Shown: positions 17,273-25,480 of the stretch, one piece after another
How the letters are laid out: every line of letters starts with the position of its first letter
Numbering within the stretch: position 1 is the first letter of the stretch
NCBI RefSeq assembly: GCF_013359695.1
Contig: NZ_JABFMU010000008.1
Span: 72,860 to 136,859 of the forward strand
Direction of reading: 5' to 3'
Origin: Pseudomonas sp. C2B4
GTDB taxonomy: Bacteria > Pseudomonadota > Gammaproteobacteria > Pseudomonadales > Pseudomonadaceae
Length of the DNA stretch: 64,000 bases
Position numbers and translations under genes: made by a program
The notes under the pieces: model-generated
Told to the model about the DNA's origin: nothing
Database searches by the model: none
The model's input: only the letters and a program-made list of their open reading frames with translations

Positions 17273-17280
17273 AATCCTCT

Positions 17281-17814
17281 ATGTCGATCACTGTGCAGCA
17301 ACTGCTGCTGATCCTCCCGAACGCCGGCACCAAAGCCGGCGTTTTTGTTCCTGTGCTTAACACTGCCCTGCAGCGCTACCAGATCGTCAGCAGAATGCGC
17401 GTAGCTGCGTTCATTGCGCAGGTCGGCCATGAGTCTGGCCAGCTGCGCTACGTGCGCGAGATCTGGGGACCGACCCCGACCCAAGCCAAGTACGAAGGCC
17501 GGGCGGATCTTGGCAATACTGCGCCCGGCGACGCCTTCAAGTACCGCGGACGTGGCCTGATTCAGATTACCGGCTGGGCCAACTACGCCGCGTGCGGCGA
17601 AGCGCTAGGCATTGACCTGGTGAGCCAGCCGGAGTTGCTCGAGCAGCCGCAATACGCTTGCTTGTCGGCAGCGTGGTTTTGGGCGAGCAGGGGGCTGAAC
17701 ACCCTGGCCGACGCCGGTGACTTCGACAAGATCACCCGTCGAATTAACGGCGGGCAGAATGGCGCGGCTGAGCGCAAGGCGTTGTATGCACAGGCGTTGA
17801 AGGTGCTGGTGTGA
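17281..17814 (+). CDS. Endolysin, glycoside hydrolase family 19
   Basis: A 177-residue GH19 lysozyme/chitinase-fold endolysin that cuts the glycan strands of peptidoglycan. RVAAFIAQVGHESGQ contains catalytic Glu51, and the second acid is probably Glu60 in RYVREIWGP. The YRGRGLIQITGWANY and CLSAAWFWASRGLNTLAD segments are typical. No signal peptide is present, so a holin is needed; none is next to it, and in this phage type the holin is likely encoded elsewhere, left of the window. The stop overlaps the Rz gene by four bases. A hairpin-T element lies inside the coding sequence near its 5' end. Confidence 0.93.
   Translation: MSITVQQLLLILPNAGTKAGVFVPVLNTALQRYQIVSRMRVAAFIAQVGHESGQLRYVREIWGPTPTQAKYEGRADLGNTAPGDAFKYRGRGLIQITGWANYAACGEALGIDLVSQPELLEQPQYACLSAAWFWASRGLNTLADAGDFDKITRRINGGQNGAAERKALYAQALKVLV
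17320..17347 (+). terminator. Terminator-like hairpin inside endolysin ORF
   Basis: AACGCCGGC (17320-17328) pairs perfectly with GCCGGCGTT (17335-17343) over a 6-nt loop, ending in a T-run (TTTTT, 17342-17346). It encodes part of residues 14-23. By structure it is as good a terminator as those between genes. Confidence 0.6.
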
Positions 17815-18323
17815 TTCGCCCGGCGTGGAAACTGGCGGGCTTACTGGTGTTGGTGCTGGTGTCCGCCGGCAGCGCCTGGCGGGTACAGGATTGGCGCTAT
17901 GGCCAGCAACTGGCCGAACAGGCCGGCTTGTACCAGGCCGATCTGAACGTCATCAGCAACGCGGCCGCCGCTCAGGTGCGCAGCGATCAGGCAGCCCGCC
18001 TGGCCTTGGAGCAGCGCCTGTCGATCAGCGACCAAACCCACTACAAGGAGCTGAGCGATGCTCAAACCAATCAAGCGCGCCTGCGTGATCGTCTTGCCAC
18101 TGCTGATCTGCGGTTGTCAGTCCTCTTCGTCGAAGGTTCAGCCGGTAACTGTTCAATGTCAGCCGATCCCGGCGCCGGCGGCGTGGTTCATGGAGGAACG
18201 CGTGCCCAACTTGATCCAGCGCATGCTCAACGAATTATCGGTATCACCGCTGCCGGTGACAAAGGACTGATCGCCCTGGCAGCCTGTCAGACCTACATAA
18301 AAGAAATTTCAATATCGAAGTAA
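17811..18323 (+). CDS. Inner-membrane spanin Rz-like
   Basis: A 170-residue protein with one N-terminal membrane segment (LAGLLVLVLVSAGSAW) followed by a long periplasmic coiled coil rich in Gln, Ala and Arg, the i-spanin layout. It would join the outer-membrane lipoprotein Rz1 to fuse inner and outer membranes in the last step of lysis. The gene overlaps the endolysin stop and contains the whole Rz1 gene in another frame. Spanin sequences vary widely, so the call uses topology and context. Confidence 0.85.
   Translation: MIRPAWKLAGLLVLVLVSAGSAWRVQDWRYGQQLAEQAGLYQADLNVISNAAAAQVRSDQAARLALEQRLSISDQTHYKELSDAQTNQARLRDRLATADLRLSVLFVEGSAGNCSMSADPGAGGVVHGGTRAQLDPAHAQRIIGITAAGDKGLIALAACQTYIKEISISK
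18058..18270 (+). CDS. Outer-membrane spanin lipoprotein Rz1-like (nested)
   Basis: A 70-residue protein fully nested in the Rz gene in a different frame. The signal sequence ends in LLICGC with the lipobox cysteine at position 20. The mature part is short, Ser- and Pro-rich (QPVTVQCQPIPAPAAWF), as in Rz1 proteins. The ATG at 18058 starts with MLKPIKRACVIVLPLL. Nesting is the classic lambda arrangement and supports the Rz call. Confidence 0.85.
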   Translation: MLKPIKRACVIVLPLLICGCQSSSSKVQPVTVQCQPIPAPAAWFMEERVPNLIQRMLNELSVSPLPVTKD

Positions 18324-18654
18324 AAAGAGCGATCAGAGAGGTTGCATCAACATCCACCTCGGGTGCTGTCTCTGCAGATCGTCCCTGCAAATCCAGCCAA
18401 GACTTTTGATTAGTGCATAATATCGCGATGTTAGGTGGTACGTTAGCTTTCGTTCAGCATAGTCATGGAAAAAATACAAACAACGTCTAGCATTAACTGT
18501 GGCGTAATAGTCACTCCACGCTTTGTGAGCAAAAGTTTATAAGTTCAGTAGTTTCTAGCTTTGTTTGTGTGGATTAAGCGTGGTGTGGGAGGCAAAAAGT
18601 CTGCCAGAAGCCAGGTTTTTAACGAGTTTGTCGGGCGAGGTGTTCGGAGGTGAT
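18324..18654. other. Non-coding junction between lysis genes and cargo
   Basis: About 330 bases that become clearly richer in A and T than the phage genes. No gene, tRNA or strong terminator is seen. It is likely the boundary where cargo was added. GGAGG at 18646-18650 is the ribosome site of the next gene. Confidence 0.5.
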
Positions 18655-18954
18655 ATGAAGTTTAAGTATAACAATGTTTTATATTTTATGATTTTTTATG
18701 GGATTATTCTTTTGGCCGGGTTTAACTATACGCAAGAGTATCAAATGAGGGAGGTATATATTTTTATAGCTTATATGGCGTCTTGTATGTTTGTAATGAT
18801 GGTTGTTATTGTAAGGTCGTTAAAAAGGGGCGTAAATCAGCTGGTGGTTTTTTTCGTGGCGGAGCGTTGGAAAGTATTGGTGCGCCAATTGGGAGCTTCC
18901 ATCATGTGTTTTTATCTGGTGAAAATGTACTTGAGATGTTTCAAGTGGTTTTGA
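18655..18954 (+). CDS. Small membrane protein, possible 5' part of a frameshifted gene
   Basis: A 99-residue frame with a good GGAGG ribosome site. Residues 1-57 hold two probable transmembrane helices (VLYFMIFYGIILLAGF; VYIFIAYMASCMFVMMVVIV). After RSLKRG the sequence looks less structured and the frame ends at 18954. The overlapping frame -1 from this point encodes a long soluble domain that has no good start of its own. The A5G4 run TTAAAAAGGGG near 18821 is a likely place for a -1 shift or a one-base indel. Base use is AT-rich compared with the phage genes, so the gene was probably acquired. No family is recognised. Confidence 0.55.
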   Translation: MKFKYNNVLYFMIFYGIILLAGFNYTQEYQMREVYIFIAYMASCMFVMMVVIVRSLKRGVNQLVVFFVAERWKVLVRQLGASIMCFYLVKMYLRCFKWF

Positions 18955-19505
18955 ACGATTCTTTGTCAGAAAAGCTTGGCTGTTCTAGGCTCAGGGATAT
19001 TGTATTTCAAGATATTGATGATGAATTAAAGCTACCTGAATGTAGAGGTTTTTTGATTTCAGCAGCACCAGAGTCAGCTCGGCGGACGAAATTTTCTTTA
19101 GTGTGTAGTTTGACCAGAAATGGCGATATACAAGCAGTGCGGTGGTGGGTTTTGATTCGGGGTCCTATAGATCCGAACAAAGTTTTTTGGCGCTGCGCCT
19201 TCTCGCCATTTACCATTTCTGTGCGCTTTTTTCCATACTTAAGGCGTCTATGGAACCCATCTAATGGATTGACTTCAATAGATAACAGTTTTTTTAATGA
19301 GATTGATATACTCAATCGTACACGAGAAATTAATTTTTTGGCCTTTGAAGCGCTCGTGGAGGTCCTTGAATCGTTTGGAATCGATACATCCGACCTAAAG
19401 CAACAAAAAGGAAATGTGCTCAATATCAATGTGAGTGGCGGAAAAACATCCTTCGGGTCTCTAGTTCAGGGTTCGAAAAATACTATTTCGGGGACGGCGA
19501 ATTAA
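18783..19505 (+). CDS. Unknown soluble domain with C-terminal amyloid-motif-like tail
   Basis: An open frame of 240 codons whose only early start is TTG at 18783; an internal ATG at 18936 lacks a clear ribosome site. From about GGFFRGGALESIG it reads as a compact alpha/beta domain with no family I recognise. The last 26 residues (INVSGGKTSFGSLVQGSKN and on) closely resemble the first residues of the next protein. The best reading is that this is the cytosolic half of a two-helix membrane protein beginning at 18655, joined by a frameshift or split by a mutation. The start given is the frame limit, not a chosen start. Confidence 0.5.
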   Translation: MYVCNDGCYCKVVKKGRKSAGGFFRGGALESIGAPIGSFHHVFLSGENVLEMFQVVLNDSLSEKLGCSRLRDIVFQDIDDELKLPECRGFLISAAPESARRTKFSLVCSLTRNGDIQAVRWWVLIRGPIDPNKVFWRCAFSPFTISVRFFPYLRRLWNPSNGLTSIDNSFFNEIDILNRTREINFLAFEALVEVLESFGIDTSDLKQQKGNVLNINVSGGKTSFGSLVQGSKNTISGTAN

Positions 19506-19526
19506 TCAAAGTTGAGGTGAGATGTC

Positions 19527-19898
19527 ATGAGTAAATCAATCACGATCAATGTGTCATCTGGCACATCTGCTATTGGTACGATAAGTCAAGGGGACTCCGT
19601 ACAAACTTCTGGGAATGCTTCGATATCCAAGGAGTCTCTTGTTGAAAGTGAATACTCTCGCGTATGCCAGGAGCTTCTGGTAATTGCAAATAATCAAAAG
19701 TGTAACGCCGATGATTTGGCGATGGTTCAAGCGTGTCTTCAGCAGTTAATGAAAGAAGCCCTTGTGAAACCGGAAGATACTCATAAATGGGGTGAAAATC
19801 TCAAAGTTATTCGAGAGAATTTTCCGTGGGCTTATCCAGTTATAAAAGATTTTTTAACAGTTGCATGGCCGGCGTTGCTCGCGGCGATTGTAACATAG
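19527..19898 (+). CDS. Unknown protein with matching N-terminal motif
   Basis: A 123-residue protein starting 21 bases after the previous gene. Its first 30 residues (INVSSGTSAIGTISQGDSV core) share the pattern I-N-V-S-x-G-x4-G-x3-Q-G-x5-S-G with the tail of the upstream product. The rest is helical, with two Cys and a hydrophobic end (DFLTVAWPALLAAIVT) that could insert in a membrane. GAGGTGAG precedes the ATG. No domain is recognised. The two genes look like a functional pair carried as phage cargo, AT-rich relative to their surroundings. Confidence 0.7.
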   Translation: MSKSITINVSSGTSAIGTISQGDSVQTSGNASISKESLVESEYSRVCQELLVIANNQKCNADDLAMVQACLQQLMKEALVKPEDTHKWGENLKVIRENFPWAYPVIKDFLTVAWPALLAAIVT

Positions 19899-20101
19899 CA
19901 TTGGGGCTCGAAAGGGGGCCATGAAAGGGGCCGTTTTTCCAATATTTGGTTTTTAGAGGGTAGATAAAATCGTCCTCATTTCGGGCTTGTTGAGCAAAGT
20001 AATCGTCTGAGTTAATTGTTTGGTTGATAATTATCTTTGATAAATTGGTGTGGCGGTACGTCCGGCAATTTGTTGCTTTCTACTGCATGGCTGGTGAAAG
20101 G

Positions 20102-21838
20102 TTATTGAACGTTTTGTAGAAGCTCAGAGTCAATAATTTCATTAAGCTTAGATTTCATCAGGGCGGTCGATTGTGGTAAAAATGGAAGTCCGCCAATTTC
20201 TACTTGAGGAATGCTTTTATAAAACTTGTGCGATTGATAGGCCGCTTCATCTGGTAGTGGAAACAGCACGACAGCGCCTTGTACGATGCCTGTTATGTAG
20301 TCGTTGGGGCGCACCGGATGCGGGATGGCAATGGCATCCCGATATCGGTGCATGGTGTTAATGTCTTCTACAGTAGGGCCTGGACCGCCGTACTGGTTGA
20401 CGTATTCTCTGTCGAATTGAATGCGGTATTTTGCGTCAAATATATAAAAGCGTTTATCGCTCGCGATTTGAATTACATTGTCGGGTTTTTGCGCGATCGT
20501 CGGCAGTCTGCCAAACATTCGATTGTAGATAACATGAATTTTTTGATTTGTCGGGCGATGTAAGAATCGCATTGCAGCGGTGACGCCCTTGGCCAGCGTG
20601 ATTGTAGTTCTGAAACGATTTACTTTGACGACAGTTTGTTCCTCTAAATCAAATCGCTCACACAGCAGTTCGACAATTTTCAAAAAGCACCAGTACTCGT
20701 AAAGCAGTGCCGTGTCTTTTACTCCGATTGGAACTATATTGCCGGTAAATGAAAGCCCGCTATTTAATAGTCTGGCTATTTTGTCAATGCGCGAATACAC
20801 CGGGTGTTTGTGGAAGACCATTGAGCTGGGTTGTAACAGCGTCGCCTCGCCGACGGCCGCAAGGAATGGTGCCTTCAATGCGGCCTCCAAACGGCGCTCC
20901 ATCGTTTTTAGTTCGACGCGAATAGAATCAAAGAAGCGCATCTCCGAATCTTTTTCGGCATCCTCGTCCCCAGTTTGACGAACGCGAGACAGGGCGCGCA
21001 CATTTCGATAAGTCGCTTTCAACAGCCCTTTATAGTAGCGATTTTCCGGCGTATCGAAGGTGGTGGCCGTCACCTCTTCATCAATCTTCCGCGGAAGTGC
21101 GACATTCAGACGTGGAATTTCGGCCCCCCCGTTCTCCCGGCGCAATGCCCGTGAGATCGCCTGACGGGAGAGCTTGCGCGCTTGTTCCGTTTTTTTCTTG
21201 ACTGATTTGCGGGTCAGGCCGCTATGCGGCTTTCTAGCCACCGCATTAGTCAACTTGATGAACTCTTCAAAGTGACCCTTAAGCAAGGCAAACCACTCCA
21301 CAAGCGTAGGTCGGTGGCTTCGATCTGGGGCCGCGAGGCTGTAGCTCTTGGCGTTGGCCGTCATTGCTAAATTGCGAAGAGTCTTGGAGACGTCCTCACG
21401 CATCAAGAGGTAGTCGGTTCGGTAGTCAATCTTCCGAGAAAACACTTCTAGGCGCAGGGTGACAGCACCGTCTGGCGCCTCTATGCGGATGTCGGCAAAA
21501 CCGACGTTGTTTCGGAAATTGATGACGTGATGTTCAGCGTTCGGTCGAACTCGACGAGCCTCTGCGCCTGGAGGTAGCGCAACACTTACATCCGATGACT
21601 TTTCAAGATGGATGTCGTAGGCGATTTGCTCGAAGAACAGCGGCTCAATTAATTGACCTGAGGCTGTGGACACCAGTTGCTGGGACGCGCGCTCCAGCGT
21701 AAGCAAACGACAGAGCGCACCAGTTACTGCAACGGAAAATTGCGGCATCACCGCGATGAAGGGCGGAAGGTCTGGAAGCTTGCCAACTATTTCCAGTTTC
21801 CAGCCCAAGCCTTCTGCTTCTAGAAGTAGCGGCATCAA
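20102..21838 (-). CDS. McrC-like / DUF2357 PD-(D/E)xK restriction nuclease
   Basis: A 578-residue protein, last gene of a four-gene leftward operon. The C-terminal part contains YIFDAKYR (residues 465-472), the core of a PD-(D/E)xK nuclease as in McrC and DUF2357 proteins. The central region has HKHPVYSRIDKIARLLNSGL and a long Lys/Arg-rich helix. It overlaps the upstream McrB-like ATPase gene by four bases, so the two should work as a complex, with the ATPase moving on DNA and this subunit cutting. The pairing with a 5mC methylase and Vsr resembles BsuMI/LlaJI-type multi-gene restriction. Family recognition is by motif and context. Confidence 0.78.
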   Translation of the reverse strand: MMPLLLEAEGLGWKLEIVGKLPDLPPFIAVMPQFSVAVTGALCRLLTLERASQQLVSTASGQLIEPLFFEQIAYDIHLEKSSDVSVALPPGAEARRVRPNAEHHVINFRNNVGFADIRIEAPDGAVTLRLEVFSRKIDYRTDYLLMREDVSKTLRNLAMTANAKSYSLAAPDRSHRPTLVEWFALLKGHFEEFIKLTNAVARKPHSGLTRKSVKKKTEQARKLSRQAISRALRRENGGAEIPRLNVALPRKIDEEVTATTFDTPENRYYKGLLKATYRNVRALSRVRQTGDEDAEKDSEMRFFDSIRVELKTMERRLEAALKAPFLAAVGEATLLQPSSMVFHKHPVYSRIDKIARLLNSGLSFTGNIVPIGVKDTALLYEYWCFLKIVELLCERFDLEEQTVVKVNRFRTTITLAKGVTAAMRFLHRPTNQKIHVIYNRMFGRLPTIAQKPDNVIQIASDKRFYIFDAKYRIQFDREYVNQYGGPGPTVEDINTMHRYRDAIAIPHPVRPNDYITGIVQGAVVLFPLPDEAAYQSHKFYKSIPQVEIGGLPFLPQSTALMKSKLNEIIDSELLQNVQ

Positions 21839-23277
21839 GTTCCCCAGTAATGAGTCGCACCGTCAACATCAAGGAGGCTGGCCATGCGCTCGACTTTTTC
21901 TTGGCTCCGAGTGAATGGCCCAAGGAAAGTGCAAGGCTCGCCGTCGCCATCCTCCGTCCGCTCGAGCTTGAGCCATTCTGTAAGCGTCGACAGCGCATTT
22001 GCCAGCTGGTCGCCACTGCCAGAAATTTTTGGCAGGACTTTCTGAAGCAGGCAGAAGTCCAGCGCGGCATTGGCGCTCACAATGTCCTCCAAGCCGAGCT
22101 GCTTCCAAAAATGCAAGTACAGCAGCACGGCGTCGCGAGTGCGATAGCCGAATCTAATCCCGGTCGGAGAGAGAATGTTCTGAATTTCCTGGAGTAGACC
22201 GGCCACCTCGTCAAACAGTGCTTGACTGTCCTGATAGGCTTCCTGAATGGAGATGGGGTTTTTGGCGTCAACGATCAGATCCGCAAGCTTCGAAAAATCC
22301 TCTTCGGCAGTCGCAGTGAAGTTTGCGAAGGAAGTTAAGTCAGGATCGTCGAATTCAATGGTGAACGCGCGGTCAAGCACCTTGGGGCTGAATGAGTGGG
22401 TCGTCTCATCCATGTTGGCGGTCCCAATAACGCGTAAGTTATGGGGTAAGCCGAGATTTTCCAGGTGGCTGTATTTGTTTAACGGCTCTGTCGGGATCTT
22501 TGGCAGTTCTATCGGTAATGGGTCTGTGACGATTGACCCGCCGTCCCGACGTCGAGTCTCCGCAATGCTGAGGAAGTCGCTGAAGTAATGCTCAACCGGC
22601 GCAAGGTTCATCTCGTCAAGCAGCGTAATGGTAAGGGTTGAGGGATTTTCTTTGGCTTTTACCAAGCTGGCGATGAGGGCTCCCTCAATGAACTCGGAGG
22701 GAGAAAGCGTTGGCACATAACCGAATAAATCGCTGTTGTCGGACCATTGCGGCTGAACCGGGACTAGTTTGAACTCGGATCCCGCGTGTTTGGCGAATTT
22801 TCGTGGCAGCAGGCTTTTGCCTGTGCCGGAGATGCCGGACAGGATCACCAATGGACTCACCATCATCGCCAGGTAAAAGTTGGCGAAATCCGCAACCGAA
22901 AATGTAAAGCCTTCCGACTCGATCTTCGATTGGAGACGAATCAGCAAATCGCTGGCCCGAGTCGAATTGGCCAGCGGAAGCGGCGTGGCTGGGGTCGTAC
23001 GGCTTACAAGGCTGGGACCGAAGCGATACTCCGCTGTCGAGCTCCCGTTTCGCGCTTCAGACAGGGCTTTAGCCATAGCGCCGGTTTTTTCCAGCAGCCC
23101 CTCCTTCATCAGTCGCTTCGGCTGATGTGGGCGAGCAGTGCTTGGGATTTGAATGCCTGGTGGCGTATTTTGCCAAATCACATCAGCGGGAAACTTGAAG
23201 TCGGGACCTTGTTCGGCGAACATTTTTTTTACGGCTTCGCGCGCCAGCTCTGTAACTTGGTCATTGGTAAGAGGCAT
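21835..23277 (-). CDS. McrB-like AAA+ ATPase/GTPase of restriction complex
   Basis: A 480-residue protein. Residues 1-110 form an N-terminal domain that may bind DNA. The AAA+ module has Walker A GISGTGKS (148-155), Walker B TITLLDEMNLAPVEHYFSDF and the sensor segment VIGTANMDETTHSFSPK with VLDRAF. This is the McrB/MoxR-like class that partners with McrC-type nucleases. The gene starts 17 bases after the methyltransferase stop and overlaps the nuclease gene, so expression is coupled. Whether it uses ATP or GTP cannot be read from the sequence. Confidence 0.83.
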   Translation of the reverse strand: MPLTNDQVTELAREAVKKMFAEQGPDFKFPADVIWQNTPPGIQIPSTARPHQPKRLMKEGLLEKTGAMAKALSEARNGSSTAEYRFGPSLVSRTTPATPLPLANSTRASDLLIRLQSKIESEGFTFSVADFANFYLAMMVSPLVILSGISGTGKSLLPRKFAKHAGSEFKLVPVQPQWSDNSDLFGYVPTLSPSEFIEGALIASLVKAKENPSTLTITLLDEMNLAPVEHYFSDFLSIAETRRRDGGSIVTDPLPIELPKIPTEPLNKYSHLENLGLPHNLRVIGTANMDETTHSFSPKVLDRAFTIEFDDPDLTSFANFTATAEEDFSKLADLIVDAKNPISIQEAYQDSQALFDEVAGLLQEIQNILSPTGIRFGYRTRDAVLLYLHFWKQLGLEDIVSANAALDFCLLQKVLPKISGSGDQLANALSTLTEWLKLERTEDGDGEPCTFLGPFTRSQEKVERMASLLDVDGATHYWGT

Positions 23278-23294
23278 TGAGGACCCTTTTGTTT

Positions 23295-24674
23295 TTAGGC
23301 GTTGACGACTTTTTCTTGTGCTTGCTGTCGAAGTCCCGCTCGGTGCGCGTCGAGTTGAGTTGCCAGGTGTTTTGCGATGGCTTGCGCTAGCCCGGGCGGG
23401 ACAGCCTCGCCGATCATGTCCATCCCAACTCCCATGCGAGCGCTGTCTAGGTGCTCGTTGTCGGAAGTGATGAAGCGGAAGTCGTCATCGAAGGATTGAA
23501 GTCTGGCAGCTTCGCGCATGGTTATGCCGCGAAGCGCTTCCGGATGAGAAAAGCGGCCGGAGCCAAGGAAGTTTGCGTTGGCCGTAATGGTCAGAGCCGG
23601 AGCATCCCACGCTAAGCGAGTGTAGGCGCTCCAGTAGTAATCCTTGTAGAAGACGGGGTTAAGCTGGCCGGACTTTTCTAGCAGGTCACGAGCAACGTCG
23701 CTGGAAATCCCATGTTCACTCGCGAGTTTCGCAATGGCGACTTCATAGTCGGCGCGCATGCGTTTGCTCTCGGCGTCCCAAGTCTGGCCAGGGCGCATTT
23801 CCCTGATGATATCCAGTATCGCCTGCTTGTAGGAGCGGGTGACGTGGTTGTAGGGAAAGGAAGACGAAGTACGCATGGCCGCGGCATATGCGCTCGGAGG
23901 GCCAGTGTACAGATCCAGCCCCATGCCACCGATCTCATCTGTTTTGTCAGAGGGAGAAGGCAGATCGCGGATAGCATCGCCCACAGTTACCCATGGCAAT
24001 CGGCCGTGTGCCAGTAAATGCGGTTTGGAAGGGTCGGCGTGTGTCGCGGGGGGGAGAGATGCGGCGCCAATTGAGCTGGCGATAAAAATGGCGCGCTCGC
24101 GCAACTGGGGAACGCCATAGTCGGCAGCATTCAGTACGGCGACTTCCACCTTGTAGCCAAGGTCTTTTTCCAGCATTTCAATGACAATTTCGGAGAGCTT
24201 ACCAAGTCTGCCTTCAAAGCCGTGGTTCAGCATTTGCGGAACGTTTTCAATGACCAGAAACTTTGGGCGCAGCGCTTCGGCAACTTCCAGGTAACGCAAG
24301 ACGAGGTCATTGCGCGGGTCATGGGCTAGTTTGCTGTACCCGCTGAATTTAACGATTTTTCCTTTTTCTCGATGCTCGACTCGCCGCATTTGGGAGAAGC
24401 CTTGGCAAGGCGGGCCGCCAATCATGCAGTCCAAATCACCTGGCTGAACTCCGCGCTCCTTCATGGCGTCATGGATCTGCGAAATCTCCAGCGTGCGAAT
24501 GTCTTCGCGAATGGTGACGGGAGGAACATCGTCATTTCGGTGATTGTAGGCGAAGGTTCTGAGCGCCTCGGCCTTCACGTCGTTGCCCAGCACAACATTG
24601 AATCGACCCGAGCGGGTAAAGCCGCGAGAGGTGCCCCCGCAACCACAAAAGAACTCGGCAAGCGTGTATTTCAT
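23295..24674 (-). CDS. DNA (cytosine-5) methyltransferase
   Basis: A 459-residue C5-cytosine methyltransferase. Motif I is EFFCGCGGTSRGF (residues 7-19), motif IV GGPPCQGFSQ has catalytic Cys90, and motif VI is LVIENVPQM. The C-terminal motifs IX-X are present (WDAPALTITANANFLGSGRF, TMREAARLQSFDDDF). The target-recognition region between them is of normal size. It should protect the host at the site cut by the restriction genes downstream. A Vsr gene lies 37 bases upstream, the usual partner that repairs T-G mismatches made by deamination of 5mC. Confidence 0.93.
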   Translation of the reverse strand: MKYTLAEFFCGCGGTSRGFTRSGRFNVVLGNDVKAEALRTFAYNHRNDDVPPVTIREDIRTLEISQIHDAMKERGVQPGDLDCMIGGPPCQGFSQMRRVEHREKGKIVKFSGYSKLAHDPRNDLVLRYLEVAEALRPKFLVIENVPQMLNHGFEGRLGKLSEIVIEMLEKDLGYKVEVAVLNAADYGVPQLRERAIFIASSIGAASLPPATHADPSKPHLLAHGRLPWVTVGDAIRDLPSPSDKTDEIGGMGLDLYTGPPSAYAAAMRTSSSFPYNHVTRSYKQAILDIIREMRPGQTWDAESKRMRADYEVAIAKLASEHGISSDVARDLLEKSGQLNPVFYKDYYWSAYTRLAWDAPALTITANANFLGSGRFSHPEALRGITMREAARLQSFDDDFRFITSDNEHLDSARMGVGMDMIGEAVPPGLAQAIAKHLATQLDAHRAGLRQQAQEKVVNA

Positions 24675-24711
24675 TTAATGCAGTCTCATCCCAAGAAGGC
24701 TTCGGGCCTTT

Positions 24712-25254
24712 TCAATCATTCAGAAACGCCCTTAGCCTAGCGGCAAGAGCGTCCATATTTTTCAGCTCGCACTCCCACACGACGAGGGCTTGCCAACCCA
24801 TCGTATGAAGCTTCTCCAAGTTCTCCTGGTCGCGCTCCAGGGTCCTAGCAAACTTCGGCAACCAGTATTCGGTTCTGCTCGATGGCGTCGTCGCTTTGCT
24901 GCAGCCGGCGTGTCGATGCCAAAAGCAGCCATGGACGAAAATCGCTTTTTTCTGCGAACGGAACACCAAGTCAGGTTTGCCGGGAAGGTCCTTAGCATGA
25001 AGCCGATAACGAAACTTCATGGAAAACAACAGTTTCCGTACGAATAGCTCTGGTTTGGTGTCCTTGGAGCGGACGAGCGACATTTGTCTGCTCCGCTCTT
25101 CTATGGAAATGCGGTCCATGCGGCATTCTATCAGGCGATCAAATTCGGTGCTGGTGCAAAGGGCGGACGGCTGCATGGTTCTGGGGTTGCGTTCAGCCGC
25201 CATTGAAAAATCAAGCGCAGCTTGCAATTGCGAGCTATGCATGACCTGTTTCAC
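24712..25254 (-). CDS. vsr: Very short patch repair endonuclease (Vsr)
   Basis: The frame gives 180 residues; a start at 25119 (MDRISIEERSRQM) would give 135, closer to the family length of about 140-155, so the first 45 residues may not be translated. The Vsr signature is clear: RSRQMSLVRSKDTKPEL, FRYRLHAKDLPGKPDLVF, then FVHGCFWHRHAGC with the zinc-site residues. Vsr nicks 5' of a T-G mismatch at methylated cytosine sites. It is the first gene of the vsr-methylase-McrB-McrC operon. Confidence 0.92.
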   Translation of the reverse strand: MKQVMHSSQLQAALDFSMAAERNPRTMQPSALCTSTEFDRLIECRMDRISIEERSRQMSLVRSKDTKPELFVRKLLFSMKFRYRLHAKDLPGKPDLVFRSQKKAIFVHGCFWHRHAGCSKATTPSSRTEYWLPKFARTLERDQENLEKLHTMGWQALVVWECELKNMDALAARLRAFLND

Positions 25255-25480
25255 AAGCTCTGGTCCGCTTGATGCCTGTCTTGATGGGCAGCAACCGACT
25301 TAGGCTGTGTGAAAGCGTTCTGGAGCAGGTTGGACAGTCAAAGCCGCAACGGAAGTCGCGCTCCTCCGCAGTGTGCAGGTCTGGCTGACCAATTAATTAA
25401 TGGCTGTCAGATTTTACAGGCCAGCGCAGGCTGAAAAACGGTGTATGCGTTTTCACGCAGCCTGGACCCATTGCGGAAAG

